A stretch of DNA of 64,000 bases from Bacillus aerolatus (GTDB lineage Bacteria; Bacillota; Bacilli; Bacillales; Domibacillaceae), in NCBI RefSeq assembly GCF_009183655.1, contig NZ_WEIO01000008.1, positions 124,001 to 188,000 of the forward strand. Direction: 5' to 3'. How positions within the stretch are numbered: position 1 is the stretch's first letter; each line of letters opens with the position of its first letter. The position numbers were made by a program, and so were the translations under genes. The notes beneath the pieces are model-generated. The model was not told the origin of the DNA, did not search any database, and worked only from the letters and a program-made list of their open reading frames with translations. This document shows positions 26,306-34,814 of the stretch, piece by piece.

Positions 26306-27076
26306 TTAATGGTGAACATTTACTTTTAGATCCATTAATTGAAAAAGCTCTTTTGAAAGGTTGTCTAATGCTTCCTCGACAATCTTTTCCCCTATTTCAC
26401 GGCTCGCTTTCGTTGCATCACCAATACAGCCATTATTCGTCATTTCCTCATAACGATAAAACCCTTGAATAGCCTTTCCTGGTCTTAGCTGCTTCCACCT
26501 TCCTCTTTGTTGTATATCACCCTTTGCCAGTTTACTAAGGCGCACGAGTTCAGGCGCTAGGTACAACGCTTCTGAAACCTCTCGTTCGCAGCTATGGCCA
26601 AATAACGGCGATGAGACAAAACTTTCTATTGATTTCTTAGCGGAAGCTGTCGTCTTCGCATAGTAAATTTCAACATCCAATTCTTGTGACAGCGCCGTTG
26701 ACGCGACATTTAAAGTCGATATATTGCCGCCATGGGCATTTAAAAATAAAAACTTCTTAATACCGTGATGTTTTAAAGAAGAAACCATGTCTTTTAAAAT
26801 GGCAATTAGTGTTGTCGGCTGCAAGGAAATCGTTCCTGGAAAATTCAAGTGATGCGGCGAAACCCCCATATTAACTGTAGGAGTAACCATCACATAAGGA
26901 AACATTCTCTTGCCTAACCTTTCAGCCATTTTTTCAGCTAATATCGCATCACAGCTCTCTGCCATATGCGGCCCATGTTGTTCATGAGCTCCAACTGGTA
27001 TAATAGCAAGCTCCACTGTCTTTAGTGACTCTTCTACCTCTTTCCAAGTCATTTTAGTTAGATCATAACATTCCAT
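26306..27076 (-). CDS. Creatininase-family amidohydrolase
   Basis: 256 aa, usual family length. Signature PVGAHEQHGPHM near residues 27-38 (metal ligands E32 and H34), D43, the LNAHGGN loop with H115, and an acidic segment GHSCEREVSEA around 160-170 where relatives have HAGE-T-S. The family hydrolyses cyclic or linear amides (creatinine, formamidopyrimidine, 3-dehydro-scyllo-inosose, mycofactocin peptide). A strong cre (27101) and an operator (27189) lie upstream. In the island it may open a lactam or release an amide nitrogen (inference). Confidence 0.88.
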   Translation of the reverse strand: MECYDLTKMTWKEVEESLKTVELAIIPVGAHEQHGPHMAESCDAILAEKMAERLGKRMFPYVMVTPTVNMGVSPHHLNFPGTISLQPTTLIAILKDMVSSLKHHGIKKFLFLNAHGGNISTLNVASTALSQELDVEIYYAKTTASAKKSIESFVSSPLFGHSCEREVSEALYLAPELVRLSKLAKGDIQQRGRWKQLRPGKAIQGFYRYEEMTNNGCIGDATKASREIGEKIVEEALDNLSKELFQLMDLKVNVHH

Positions 27077-27100
27077 TGTCTTTCACCCTCTTAACCGGTT

Positions 27101-27114
27101 TGTTAGCGTTTTCA
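27101..27114. promoter_or_regulatory. cre site upstream of the amidohydrolase gene
   Basis: TGTTAGCGTTTTCA agrees with 13 of 14 positions of TGWAANCGNTNWCA and lies 25 nt upstream of the ATG. Confidence 0.55.
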
Positions 27115-27188
27115 TAAATTCAGCGAATGATATGTTTGTGGCTCATTCATGAAAAGTACCGCATTAAATAATTAAACATTAAGTTTTC

Positions 27189-27205
27189 TGGCACTTTGTA
27201 TACCT
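27189..27205. promoter_or_regulatory. GntR-type operator, weaker copy
   Basis: TGGCACT-TTG-TATACCT: 10 of 14 arm positions. It lies between the second ferredoxin gene and the amidohydrolase gene, about 113 nt ahead of the latter. Confidence 0.5.
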
Positions 27206-27225
27206 TGAAGGCTGAAAAATAAAAA

Positions 27226-27558
27226 CTACTTAGTTAGAGCAGTTGATTGCTTTTTAAGCGGCTTGACCGAGATATTTTCTTGAGACAATTCAATATCTTG
27301 TTTGATTGTTAACTGACATGTTAAGCGATATCCTTCATTCACTTTATCGCCCAGCATCTTTTCTTCTTTCCAATTTGGCGGGCTTAACGCTTCAGCACCG
27401 GAAATGACTTGGCAAGTACATTTTGTGCATCTCCCCATTCCGCAGCCATACTTTAATTTTGGAAATTGTCTGATCCCTGCTAAAACCACTAAGTTTGCAT
27501 TGTCCTTCACTTCTTGTTCAACGATGGTCCCGTCAACATGTAATTTAACTTTTGGCAT
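27226..27558 (-). CDS. 2Fe-2S ferredoxin (plant type), second copy
   Basis: 110 aa from the ATG of MPKVKL, which follows AAAGGAGC at 6 nt; the open frame extends nine codons further without support. Ligands are C39, C44, C47 (CGMGRCTKC) and C81 (RLTCQL). It is clearly diverged from the ferredoxin at 20661, so the two are not a recent duplicate and may serve different partners. The near-perfect operator at 27716 lies upstream in the divergent region. Likely electron donor in the diiron-oxidase pathway. Confidence 0.9.
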   Translation of the reverse strand: MPKVKLHVDGTIVEQEVKDNANLVVLAGIRQFPKLKYGCGMGRCTKCTCQVISGAEALSPPNWKEEKMLGDKVNEGYRLTCQLTIKQDIELSQENISVKPLKKQSTALTK

Positions 27559-27715
27559 AGCACTGCTCCTTTTCCGTTTTTTCAAAAATTCAATTCTTGC
27601 TCAAATTATATCCATTGCTAAATAGAAAATCAATTAAATGTTTGAATTATTTAAAAATTTAGAAAATGGTATTGAATTTTCATTTTTAATAGTTTAAAAT
27701 GTTCAATAAGGCATT

Positions 27716-27732
27716 TGGTATACAATATTCCA
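27716..27732. promoter_or_regulatory. GntR-type operator in the fdx2 / 111-aa gene divergent region
   Basis: TGGTATA-CAA-TATTCCA: 13 of 14 arm positions, and the symmetry extends outward as ATT...AAT. It could govern both divergent transcripts. Confidence 0.75.
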
Positions 27733-27866
27733 AATGAGCGGAGGTGAGTACTACTTTCTGTAAACCTTTATGGGGCTTCCATTCAACTATATAGCTTAAA
27801 TAATCCGATAAGAGCTTAAATGAGCTAACAATGAAGACTATTAATTTTATTGAAGGAGTGTTGAAA

Positions 27867-28202
27867 GTGGAGAAATATATTGTGTTGACTAATAAGGATA
27901 CTTTTCAAACTGTGCTCGAGAACGAGGGTTTAGAACCAGTTGAAACTTATCATTTCTATTTTTTTGACAAATTAAAGTCTAAGTATACAATTGCGAAAGT
28001 TTTAGATGATAGCATCAAAATTCAATTGTTTGAAGAATATGAGGGTAAAGAGTACGTGAATCATATTGGAGTGAAGTTTTTTGAAACGTTTGGAACAATT
28101 GAAGCTGCACGTGAAGAATTAAATGAAATTGTAAAGGCTTCCGGCAACAGTGAAGATTCCCAGCACTCTAAACTTGTTAAATCTGAAGATGTAGCTGTAT
28201 AG
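27867..28202 (+). CDS. Unknown protein of the GntR regulon, 111 aa
   Basis: I choose the GTG of MEKYIVLTNKDTF, 8 nt after GAAGGAG; an ATG twelve codons upstream lacks a ribosome site. The protein is soluble and alpha/beta in look (YIVLTNK, TYHFYFFDKLKSKYTIAKV, FETFGTIEAAREEL), with a loose polar tail from residue ~95. No family recognised. It is divergent from the second ferredoxin gene across a near-perfect operator and is followed by a strong terminator, so it is a single-gene member of the regulon. A small effector or partner of the diiron oxidase is one possibility. Confidence 0.75.
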   Translation: MEKYIVLTNKDTFQTVLENEGLEPVETYHFYFFDKLKSKYTIAKVLDDSIKIQLFEEYEGKEYVNHIGVKFFETFGTIEAAREELNEIVKASGNSEDSQHSKLVKSEDVAV

Positions 28203-28225
28203 CCTGGGCTATACAGCAGGCCCTG

Positions 28226-28258
28226 ATCGGAGAGAAAGAAACATTCTCTCCGATTTTT
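28226..28258 (+). terminator. Terminator of the 111-aa gene
   Basis: Stem ATCGGAGAGAA/TTCTCTCCGAT with a 7-nt loop followed by TTTTTTC. Confidence 0.85.
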
Positions 28259-28357
28259 TCGTTTTAACAAGCTCCAATTTTGTTCAAAAAAATGGAGCTG
28301 TACCAAACATTCAGCTAGTCACTGAATGTCGGTGCAGCCCCTTATACTAAAAAAATA

Positions 28358-28444
28358 TTAAAACTTCAATGTTCTTCTTAACCGCGCTAATTTTTTTTCC
28401 GCTTTTTCAGCTGCTTTTTTGGAACCAAATAAAAAGTTGTACAT
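28358..28444 (-). CDS. Small basic peptide, 28 aa
   Basis: ORF MYNFLFGSKKAAEKAEKKLARLRRTLKF, with GGAGGG 6 nt before the ATG. It is amphipathic and lysine/arginine-rich after a short hydrophobic start. A stem-loop (ACATTCAG/CTGAATGT with GCTG..CAGC outer arms, 28291-28338) lies just downstream. Two operator-like sites (28507, 28579) lie upstream. No family recognised. Confidence 0.45.
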   Translation of the reverse strand: MYNFLFGSKKAAEKAEKKLARLRRTLKF

Positions 28445-28506
28445 TCCTATCCCTCCAGCTAGTCGTTTCTTTTATTATACTATGGAATAGGAAAAACACA
28501 ATATAA

Positions 28507-28523
28507 TTGTATACCAAATACCA
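28507..28523. promoter_or_regulatory. GntR-type operator
   Basis: TTGTATA-CCA-AATACCA: 12 of 14 arm positions. It is in the divergent region between the 28-aa ORF and the permease gene at 28766. Confidence 0.6.
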
Positions 28524-28578
28524 TTTTTATTGTATAATTATGAAAGATTATTGAACAAATTGCTTTAAATACGCAGTT

Positions 28579-28588
28579 TGGTATACCA
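28579..28588. promoter_or_regulatory. GntR-type operator core palindrome
   Basis: TGGTATACCA, a perfect 10-bp palindrome with the same core as the 17-mer operators but different spacing; 178 nt upstream of the permease ATG. Confidence 0.5.
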
Positions 28589-28765
28589 TTATTATTTTAT
28601 TTGATTTCTTTTTCTCTATTAAACAATAAAACAATTGTCACTTTAGCACGGCTAACCATATCTCAGCCTATTAAACGAAATTGTTTTACTTCCTATTACA
28701 AAAGCTGGATTATAATGAAAGTAACGCCATGCAAGACTCAATTAATGAAAAGTTAGGGTGATAAT

Positions 28766-30148
28766 ATGCTGAGGCTCTTATTTCTACTACTCATATTTTT
28801 GTATTTACTCTCTACTCTCTTACCCCAGATAAATATTCAAGGGCTTCTCTCCGTACTTTGTCTAGTAACGGTAGTAAGCACTTTTTGGCTGGCAAAAAGG
28901 TTTGTTCAAATATTGGGGGGAGCTTTTCTAATTCTCGGTTTGGCGTTGCTTTGGACAAGCGGTTCACATTGGCATCATTACATCCTTGCTTTCGGTCCTA
29001 TGCTCGACTTGCTGACGATGTTTACGTTAATACCGATTTTAGGCATACCGATTAAATTAGGCGGATATAGCGGCGGCATTCAATCGCTTATTCAAAAAAA
29101 AGTAAAAACATCCGGCCATCTTTATATGATGACTTCTGGTATTTCCTATTTTTTTAGTATTTTTATGAACTTGGCAACTTTACCAATGACTTATTATTCG
29201 ATCAGACCGGCTCTTAGCGTTTTTTCAGTTCAACATGAAGAACGCTTCATGAGCCGAGCGATTACACGCGGATTTGCCATGCCGTTACTATGGGCGCCAG
29301 TCACCCCTATTGTTGGCATTGTCATCGTGATGACAGGAGTAAGCTGGGTATCCATTCTGCCTTACGTGATTCCGCTGAGTGTATTTGGATTAGTAATGGA
29401 TTGGTATTTAGGCGCACGCAAATCTAAAAAGATACCAGACGCGCAAACAAGCTTGTCTGCACATGAAATGGCTGCGACTGCGCAACAAAACCAGCTAAAC
29501 CGTCCTGGCAGAGTACTGCAAATTTTATTGGCCATCCTTATTTTCAATATGGTTATTTCGATAGCTGAAGCACAATTTCCATATTCCTTTTTGATTCTTG
29601 TTTCATTGATGGTGATCCCATTTGCATTTGTCTGGTCCATTCTTTTAAAAAAAGGAAAAGAGTTTGGCTCGCAATTATCCGAGCACTTTCAATCTTTCAC
29701 TGTTAAAATGAAAGATCAGTTTTTCATCTATTTATCTGCCGGTTTTTTTATTTCAACAATTAAAATCTCTCATACAAACGAATTATTGTATGACTGGATT
29801 ATTAAGCTGATTAATGTCATTGGAGTCGAATTCTTTTTGATTTTGCTGCCTCTCATCCCTTTAGCGTTTGCTTTTATTGGGCTGCACCCTGCTGTTACTC
29901 TTGCTTTAATGGCTGAAGCCTTAAATCCAACAGTTATTGGCATCTCTCCACACGTCCTGACAGTAGCGATGTTAGCAGGTGCTGTATCAGCATTTTTAGT
30001 CGGCCCTTATAACGCAACGATCGGTCTCATGTCTAATATTGCAAAAGAAAGCTCCTATAAAATATCGAATTGGAATTTGAGTTTTACATGCCTTTATATT
30101 GGGTGCGTCATGGTGTATCTGTTTATGTTGCAACTGTTTGTATCTTGA
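28766..30148 (+). CDS. Polytopic permease, unassigned family
   Basis: 460 aa with about eleven membrane segments spread over the whole length. PFAFVWSILLKKG and the repeated helices around LLPLIPLAFAFIGLHPAV resemble ion-transporter (IT) superfamily carriers of organic anions, but I cannot name a family with confidence. The start has AGTTAGGGTGA upstream. It lies behind two operator-like sites and ends at a strong terminator, so it is a monocistronic member of the island and a candidate substrate importer or product exporter. Confidence 0.75.
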   Translation: MLRLLFLLLIFLYLLSTLLPQINIQGLLSVLCLVTVVSTFWLAKRFVQILGGAFLILGLALLWTSGSHWHHYILAFGPMLDLLTMFTLIPILGIPIKLGGYSGGIQSLIQKKVKTSGHLYMMTSGISYFFSIFMNLATLPMTYYSIRPALSVFSVQHEERFMSRAITRGFAMPLLWAPVTPIVGIVIVMTGVSWVSILPYVIPLSVFGLVMDWYLGARKSKKIPDAQTSLSAHEMAATAQQNQLNRPGRVLQILLAILIFNMVISIAEAQFPYSFLILVSLMVIPFAFVWSILLKKGKEFGSQLSEHFQSFTVKMKDQFFIYLSAGFFISTIKISHTNELLYDWIIKLINVIGVEFFLILLPLIPLAFAFIGLHPAVTLALMAEALNPTVIGISPHVLTVAMLAGAVSAFLVGPYNATIGLMSNIAKESSYKISNWNLSFTCLYIGCVMVYLFMLQLFVS

Positions 30149-30160
30149 TTCCAATGAAAA

Positions 30161-30208
30161 AAAAGACTGCCCAAAAGTGAAGAACTAGTCACTTATCGGG
30201 CAGTCTTT
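30161..30208. terminator. Terminator of the permease gene
   Basis: Long stem AAGACTGCCC...AAGTGA / TCACTT...GGGCAGTCTT followed by TCTCATC. Confidence 0.8.
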
Positions 30209-30240
30209 CTCATCTTTCCTCAACACTCGTAGTTCCGAGC

Positions 30241-30421
30241 GTTGTTCATCAGTTTGGGTGCTTTGTTCATGAATCCCGGGCATTGTTCATCATTTCGGCT
30301 GCTTTGTCCACGATTCTCGGGCGTTGTTCATCGTTTCGGCTGCTTTGTTCACGACTCCCACACGTTATTCATCATTTCTGCTGCTTTGTTCACGACTCCC
30401 ACACTTTATTCATCGGTTCGG
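30241..30421. repeat. 41-nt tandem repeat, four full units and one partial
   Basis: Units start at 30241, 30282, 30323 and 30364, each exactly 41 nt, with a partial fifth from 30405. Each unit is two diverged halves of 20-21 nt, both with a TTGTTCAY core (GTTGTTCATCATTTCGGCT then GCTTTGTTCACGAYTCCC). The array touches the 3' end of the dehydrogenase gene at 30406 and supplies its last codons. Related degenerate arrays lie at 34649, 40503 and 49478. Confidence 0.9.
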
Positions 30422-31134
30422 CGCGACTTCCAGGTGTGTTCATCTGTTTCAACAACCTCTCTCTGCAATTCTTGTACAACCTCTTTACCGAAGTGTCCAA
30501 GGCTCCCTTCGCTATATGAACGGATCACTTCCGGGGCGAGTGACGTTAACGCTCTTTGAACATATTCATCGTCAAACCCCTTTTTTGCAAATTGAGATTC
30601 AATTTCGAGCGCTGCTTTTATGGCATAATAAGTGGCTAATTTGTTTACTTGAATTAAAAGTTCTTCACTATCGACTTTTACTTCTCCGAGATCTTTAAAA
30701 AAATCTTCTATGGACACTGGAAGAGGAGATTCTGTTATAAAAAGACCATTTCCTCGTTCCAGCAAATCTTTGCTGTGCCCCATATATTTCACTCCTAAAA
30801 TAGGCAAGTCAGGGAACTTGTTCTTTATTTCTTTTGTCAGAAGTGATGTCGCCATATTAACGAAGCAAGTGTTAGGCGGTGAACTATTTTTAGCAAGTAA
30901 CTGATCGATAAAAGGAATGACTTCACTCGCTGGGAGAGCTAAAATGATTACATTTTGTTCAGCGAGTTCTTTTTCTGTCAAAACGTAACCATTTTGATAT
31001 TGTTGAATAAACTGTTCTGCTTTTGATTTTACAGGATGATAAACGCCCATTGTTCGATGATTCTTTTGCCAATGCGTCATCATAGCCGCCCCCAGCTTTC
31101 CAATCCCGGCTAACCCTACTTTAAATTGCGCCAA
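30406..31134 (-). CDS. ProC-like / NAD(P)-binding dehydrogenase
   Basis: 242 aa. It begins with a Rossmann fold VGLAGIGKLGAAMM and follows the layout of pyrroline-5-carboxylate reductase or 6-phosphogluconate-dehydrogenase-like enzymes (VIILALPASEVIPFI, TCFVNMATSL, GVKYMGHS). The precise substrate is not evident; an imine or beta-hydroxy acid is likely. The last residues (about RRTDE) are encoded by the neighbouring 41-nt repeat, so the natural C-terminus may have been replaced. It belongs to the minus-strand pair with the permease at 31302, separated by a terminator. Confidence 0.75.
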   Translation of the reverse strand: MAQFKVGLAGIGKLGAAMMTHWQKNHRTMGVYHPVKSKAEQFIQQYQNGYVLTEKELAEQNVIILALPASEVIPFIDQLLAKNSSPPNTCFVNMATSLLTKEIKNKFPDLPILGVKYMGHSKDLLERGNGLFITESPLPVSIEDFFKDLGEVKVDSEELLIQVNKLATYYAIKAALEIESQFAKKGFDDEYVQRALTSLAPEVIRSYSEGSLGHFGKEVVQELQREVVETDEHTWKSRRTDE

Positions 31135-31184
31135 TGTAATTCCCCTCGTTTCTTATAAATTCAACCTTATATAAAATGTAAAAC

Positions 31185-31228
31185 AGGGCTATCCTAAAAG
31201 CCAGCTATACTGACTTTTAGGTAGCCCT
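31185..31228 (-). terminator. Terminator of the permease gene at 31302
   Basis: Arms AGGGCTATCCTAAAAG / CTTTTAGGTAGCCCT with a 13-nt loop; sits between the permease stop and the dehydrogenase ATG. Confidence 0.75.
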
Positions 31229-31301
31229 TGTTGATTAGAATTACTACGTAAAAATTGTCCGTATCTAAAATTAATACTTTTCAATAAATTGAATAGGTGT
31301 T

Positions 31302-32753
31302 TCACCAAATGAGGATGGCCAGCAAGGTCGCGATTAACAACCCGCTAATAACCGGTACAAAGTTTTTTCTGGCCAGTTCTAAAGGTGATAATTGTAAGAA
31401 ACCAGCTACTGCTACAAGGGAAGACCACGCAACAAGCGTTCCACCTCCCCAAATGGCGCCCATTTGTCCGATCGCTGCTAGTGTGGAAGGATCCATACCA
31501 ACCCCGCCGGCCATCGCACCAGATAAAGCACCTGTTAAAGGAAGCCCTGAAAAGCCTGAACCATCTAACCCTGTGATTAACCCAACTAGCAAAATGCCAA
31601 ATCCCGCAAAAAATGAATTTTGTGGAATAAATTGTTGTCCTGCTTGAACCATATCAAACAGAAAAGCTGGTTTGGCCGCACTTTCATCTAGCGAAAGGAT
31701 AGCACCAGTAAAATCTCCGCTTCCCATAAAGAAGAAACCGGCAATCGGAATGACAGGGGCCATCGCCCGAAATGCAAAGACAAAACCTTCTGTCAGGTGA
31801 TCGCTAATTTTATCAAGTGCGTGTATACGGTTAAAAGCAACTGTAGCTAATATTAATAGAATAGTAGCCACACCGCCAACAAAGGCTGCTCCATCCGTTC
31901 CTTCGAAGCCGGAACCGCCAAATATTTTCGTTTGGAACATGTAAATCATGACAGCTAACATTGATAAGGGAACAATAACAGCAAACATTTTCCCCCATTT
32001 TTGTTTTCTTTGCATAACTTCTGCATTTTCATCTGCTGTAGCCGCCAATTCATCAGCTACATTAAAATAAGCTTTTTCTTCTTCATTAAAATCTAATTCT
32101 GATCTGGCAGACGAATTTTGCACAATCGTTTTACGAGCCTTTAAATAAACGATAGAAAGGGCACTTAACCCCGTGACAAGGGAGAGTATTAATACTTTGT
32201 CCGTGATTAACAGCTTATCAATTCCTGCGGCTTTTGCACTGAGCATTGGAGCCACTTGAATAATGTAGTCAGAAGAAAGAGCCATCCCCTGACCGGCAAT
32301 AACAATAACCACCGCTGCACTCATTAACGGTAAACCTGCCTTTACAGCAGCTGGCACGAGCAAAGCACAAATTAATGGAACGGCTGGGGTTGGCCAGAAA
32401 AAGAGCGAAATGACATAGGTTGTGATGGCTAAAATAAGATAGGAGATATGTCCGTTCACCATTACTTTTTGGATAGGAACAATCAGTTTTTTATCTGCCC
32501 CTAAATCCTTCAATGAATTAAGCAAAGCGATCATTAGAGAAATAATGAGAAATATACTGAATAACTCTTTAGCTGCAACGAGATTCGCGTTGAAAACCGC
32601 TTGAAAACCTGAAATAAAACTCCCTTTGTACACAATAGCTACTAAAAATGTTCCAATGATAACTGGCAGAACAACACCTTTTCTGAAAAGCATGGTAGAA
32701 ATAACAGTAACAGTGACAAGCGCATAGATCCAATGAGCTAATGTTAGTTCCAT
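31302..32753 (-). CDS. Ion-transporter-superfamily permease
   Basis: 483 aa, about twelve membrane segments. The repeated loops FFWPTPAVPLICALLVPAAVKAG and GLDGSGFSGLPLTGALSGAMAGG are typical of IT-superfamily or TRAP-large-subunit-like carriers for carboxylates. A charged cytosolic loop lies around residues 205-250. A cre-like site lies 184 nt upstream. Likely importer of an organic acid for the island pathway (inference). Its substrate is not determined. Confidence 0.8.
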   Translation of the reverse strand: MELTLAHWIYALVTVTVISTMLFRKGVVLPVIIGTFLVAIVYKGSFISGFQAVFNANLVAAKELFSIFLIISLMIALLNSLKDLGADKKLIVPIQKVMVNGHISYLILAITTYVISLFFWPTPAVPLICALLVPAAVKAGLPLMSAAVVIVIAGQGMALSSDYIIQVAPMLSAKAAGIDKLLITDKVLILSLVTGLSALSIVYLKARKTIVQNSSARSELDFNEEEKAYFNVADELAATADENAEVMQRKQKWGKMFAVIVPLSMLAVMIYMFQTKIFGGSGFEGTDGAAFVGGVATILLILATVAFNRIHALDKISDHLTEGFVFAFRAMAPVIPIAGFFFMGSGDFTGAILSLDESAAKPAFLFDMVQAGQQFIPQNSFFAGFGILLVGLITGLDGSGFSGLPLTGALSGAMAGGVGMDPSTLAAIGQMGAIWGGGTLVAWSSLVAVAGFLQLSPLELARKNFVPVISGLLIATLLAILIW

Positions 32754-32936
32754 ATCTTTCCTCCAATGTTTTATAAGATCAAAAGCTTTTATTTCAGGCT
32801 TTGTCTTACTTTAAATTTATTGGCAAGCAAGTGAAGATAGGTCATATCGTTCGATTGTTTGAAAAAGGGCGCTTTCTGCTATAGATGCAGCTCCCTTCTC
32901 CATATAAAGCAAATACTCATTTAGTTTGCCTTTTTG

Positions 32937-32950
32937 TGAAAGCGCTTTTA
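32937..32950. promoter_or_regulatory. cre-like site upstream of the IT-type permease
   Basis: TGAAAGCGCTTTTA matches 13 of 14 positions of the CcpA consensus. Confidence 0.5.
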
Positions 32951-33291
32951 TTTCTAAACAAAAAAATAGTTTACTTTCAAGTAACGAAGAGTGATTGCTA
33001 TTTGTATAGATTAAAAATGATAATACGGATATTTCTTGAAGAACATAGTATTTATTTTATTGGTATTGAGTAAATTTCTCCATACAAATTTAACATAAAT
33101 ATTTCTCTTTTTTTCGACAAACCCGCTGATAACCAGCACATATGAGAGAGAATTTTATCAAAAACTTTATTTCTACTGTTCCCATAATGTGCACGTTAAC
33201 TAATCGTAGTATTCACCCTTAAGCATTAGGCGATATTATAATGATTTGCCAAACTAATTTTAGGCTCTTTTTTTAATTTGCATTTTGTACA

Positions 33292-33308
33292 CTGTGTATT
33301 GTATACCT
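33292..33308. promoter_or_regulatory. GntR-type operator, weak copy
   Basis: CTGTGTA-TTG-TATACCT: 10 of 14 arm positions, in the divergent region between the permease and aspartate-dehydrogenase-like genes. Confidence 0.4.
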
Positions 33309-33660
33309 AAAATAATTAAAAAATTACTGCATAGCTTCTCTTCAGCTAAACTAGTTCTTGCTTGTCTACTATTTACATGGATTTCTCTTTTAGAAGCAAA
33401 GTTAGAGTTTTTCATGCTTTCCTGTTTTCTTATTTGTTTAGTAATTTTTTTAATACTTTCTAACTAACTAACTGCATTGCCTACATAACCTACACCATGA
33501 TTATCCATCTCCCTCCCCTTATATTAGTACAAAGATTGAAATCAATATATCATTAAAAATCCAAATTAGTCAAATAATTATGAAAATTTAGATGTTTTTA
33601 TAAATTATAAAAAATGTTCTTGATTTTGAGTTTTGCATTCGTTAATATATTAATCAAGTA

Positions 33661-33677
33661 TGGTATACAGTATCCCA
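33661..33677. promoter_or_regulatory. GntR-type operator upstream of the aspartate-dehydrogenase-like gene
   Basis: TGGTATA-CAG-TATCCCA: 13 of 14 arm positions, 116 nt before the ATG. Confidence 0.7.
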
Positions 33678-33793
33678 GTTAGTAGATTTTGCTTTAAAAT
33701 ATATTTTATTAGATGATCTGCCCTTTTCATATTCAGTTAAAAAGCTGGCTGCATCCACAGTTCTAACAAACTAACTATAAGAGGTGAAAAAAT

Positions 33794-34600
33794 ATGCTTA
33801 GAGCGGGTCTTATTGGTTACGGAACAATCGGAAAGAATATTGCAGAATTAATACGGTCCAAACAAGCTGGGAACATTGAGTTAAAGACAATTCTTGTTAG
33901 AAACGCAGAAAAAGCTGCCAGCGCCGCTCTGCCGAATTGTACAATAACAGCTGATGAAGAACTATTTTTTAATCAAGAGCTCGATATTGTTATTGAAGCA
34001 GCCGGGCACCATGCCGTAGAGCTTTACGGCGAGAAAGCATTTTCCGTCGGGAGTAATCTTTTAATACTTTCGATAGGGGCTTTGGCAGATCAAGATTTGC
34101 ATGAAAGTTTACAAATTGCAGCGGATAACGCCGGAAAACAACTGTTCATCCCTTCTGCTGCTATTGCAGGCTTAGATAGAATCGCTTCTGGAGTAGTAGG
34201 CGAAATGGAGGAAATCACACTTATTACTAGGAAACCAACAAAAAGCTGGTACGGAACGATCGCTGAGGAAAAAGTAGATTTAACCGCAATTACGGAGCCT
34301 TATTGTATTTATGAAGGAAGTGCACGAGAGGCAGCCAAGTTATTCCCTGAAAGTGTAAATGCTTCCGCTACATTGAGCCTTGCCGGTATAGGGTTCGAAA
34401 AAACAAAAGTTCAAGTGTATATTGATCCGACTATCGACCGCAATGTCCATACTATTTTAGCTAAGGGATGCTTTGGTGAAGTTGAGATAGCGGTTAAAAA
34501 CACGCCATCCAAACAAAACCCTAAATCAAGCCCTATCGTAGCGATGAGTGTGGCAAAAGTGTTGAAAAATTTGACTGCACCAGTAGTGGTGGGGTTATAA
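33794..34600 (+). CDS. L-aspartate dehydrogenase-family enzyme (NadX-like)
   Basis: 268 aa, the normal family size. Rossmann start MLRAGLIGYGTIG, the family segment LFIPSAAIAGLDRI, LITRKPTKSW and a C-terminal VHTILAKGCFGEVEI. Aspartate dehydrogenases interconvert L-aspartate and iminoaspartate/oxaloacetate; catabolic relatives act on other amino or imino acids. No nadA/nadC is nearby, and the near-perfect operator upstream ties it to the island rather than to NAD synthesis. AGAGGTGAAA lies before the ATG. With RidA, it points to imine chemistry in the pathway. Confidence 0.85.
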   Translation: MLRAGLIGYGTIGKNIAELIRSKQAGNIELKTILVRNAEKAASAALPNCTITADEELFFNQELDIVIEAAGHHAVELYGEKAFSVGSNLLILSIGALADQDLHESLQIAADNAGKQLFIPSAAIAGLDRIASGVVGEMEEITLITRKPTKSWYGTIAEEKVDLTAITEPYCIYEGSAREAAKLFPESVNASATLSLAGIGFEKTKVQVYIDPTIDRNVHTILAKGCFGEVEIAVKNTPSKQNPKSSPIVAMSVAKVLKNLTAPVVVGL

Positions 34601-34648
34601 GCATTAAAGGGTTATCTCAAAAGCCTCTTTTGTGTAACTTTAGCCAAT

Positions 34649-34759
34649 GCGCATATTCTGGCTGTTCCCGCGCATAAATAAGACCTGGTCGTGCAGAAAA
34701 TCGTACAACTCGTGCATAAAGTCCGTTGACCGGTGCATAAGCCTACTTGCCCCGTGCAC
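34649..34759. repeat. 21-nt degenerate tandem repeat, five units and a partial sixth
   Basis: Units start at 34649, 34670, 34691, 34712 and 34733, each exactly 21 nt and opening with GCGCATA, GCGCATAAA, GTGCAGAAA, GTGCATAAA and GTGCATAAG; a sixth begins GTGCACAAA. Only the first ~8 nt of each unit are conserved. The reverse complement of the core (TTATGCAC) resembles the TTGTTCAC core of the 41-nt family. Confidence 0.85.
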
Positions 34760-34760
34760 A

Positions 34761-34803
34761 AAAGGGCTGTCCATTAAACACCCAATTCTTGGACAGCCCC
34801 TTT
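34761..34803. terminator. Bidirectional terminator between convergent genes
   Basis: Stem AAAGGGCTGTCCA / TGGACAGCCCCTTT with a 15-nt loop between the aspartate-dehydrogenase-like and gntR genes. Confidence 0.8.
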
Positions 34804-34814
34804 CCTTCCAAAAA

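Larger units (their letters stand above)
32754..33793. other. 1.04-kb divergent intergenic region with regulatory sites
   Basis: No convincing gene. It holds a cre-like site (32937), two operator-like sites (33292 and 33661) and very AT-rich stretches around 33540-33660. A 60-codon frame at 33285-33467 has two hydrophobic segments but only a TTG start and no ribosome site. Confidence 0.6.

Noticed and set aside
30242-30698. Overlapping plus-strand frames through the 41-nt repeats
   Set aside because: The frames arise because repeat units lack stops; no ribosome site, and they run antisense to the dehydrogenase gene.
33285-33467. 60-codon plus-strand frame with two hydrophobic segments
   Set aside because: Only a TTG start, no ribosome site, overlaps an operator-like site and lies in very AT-rich DNA.
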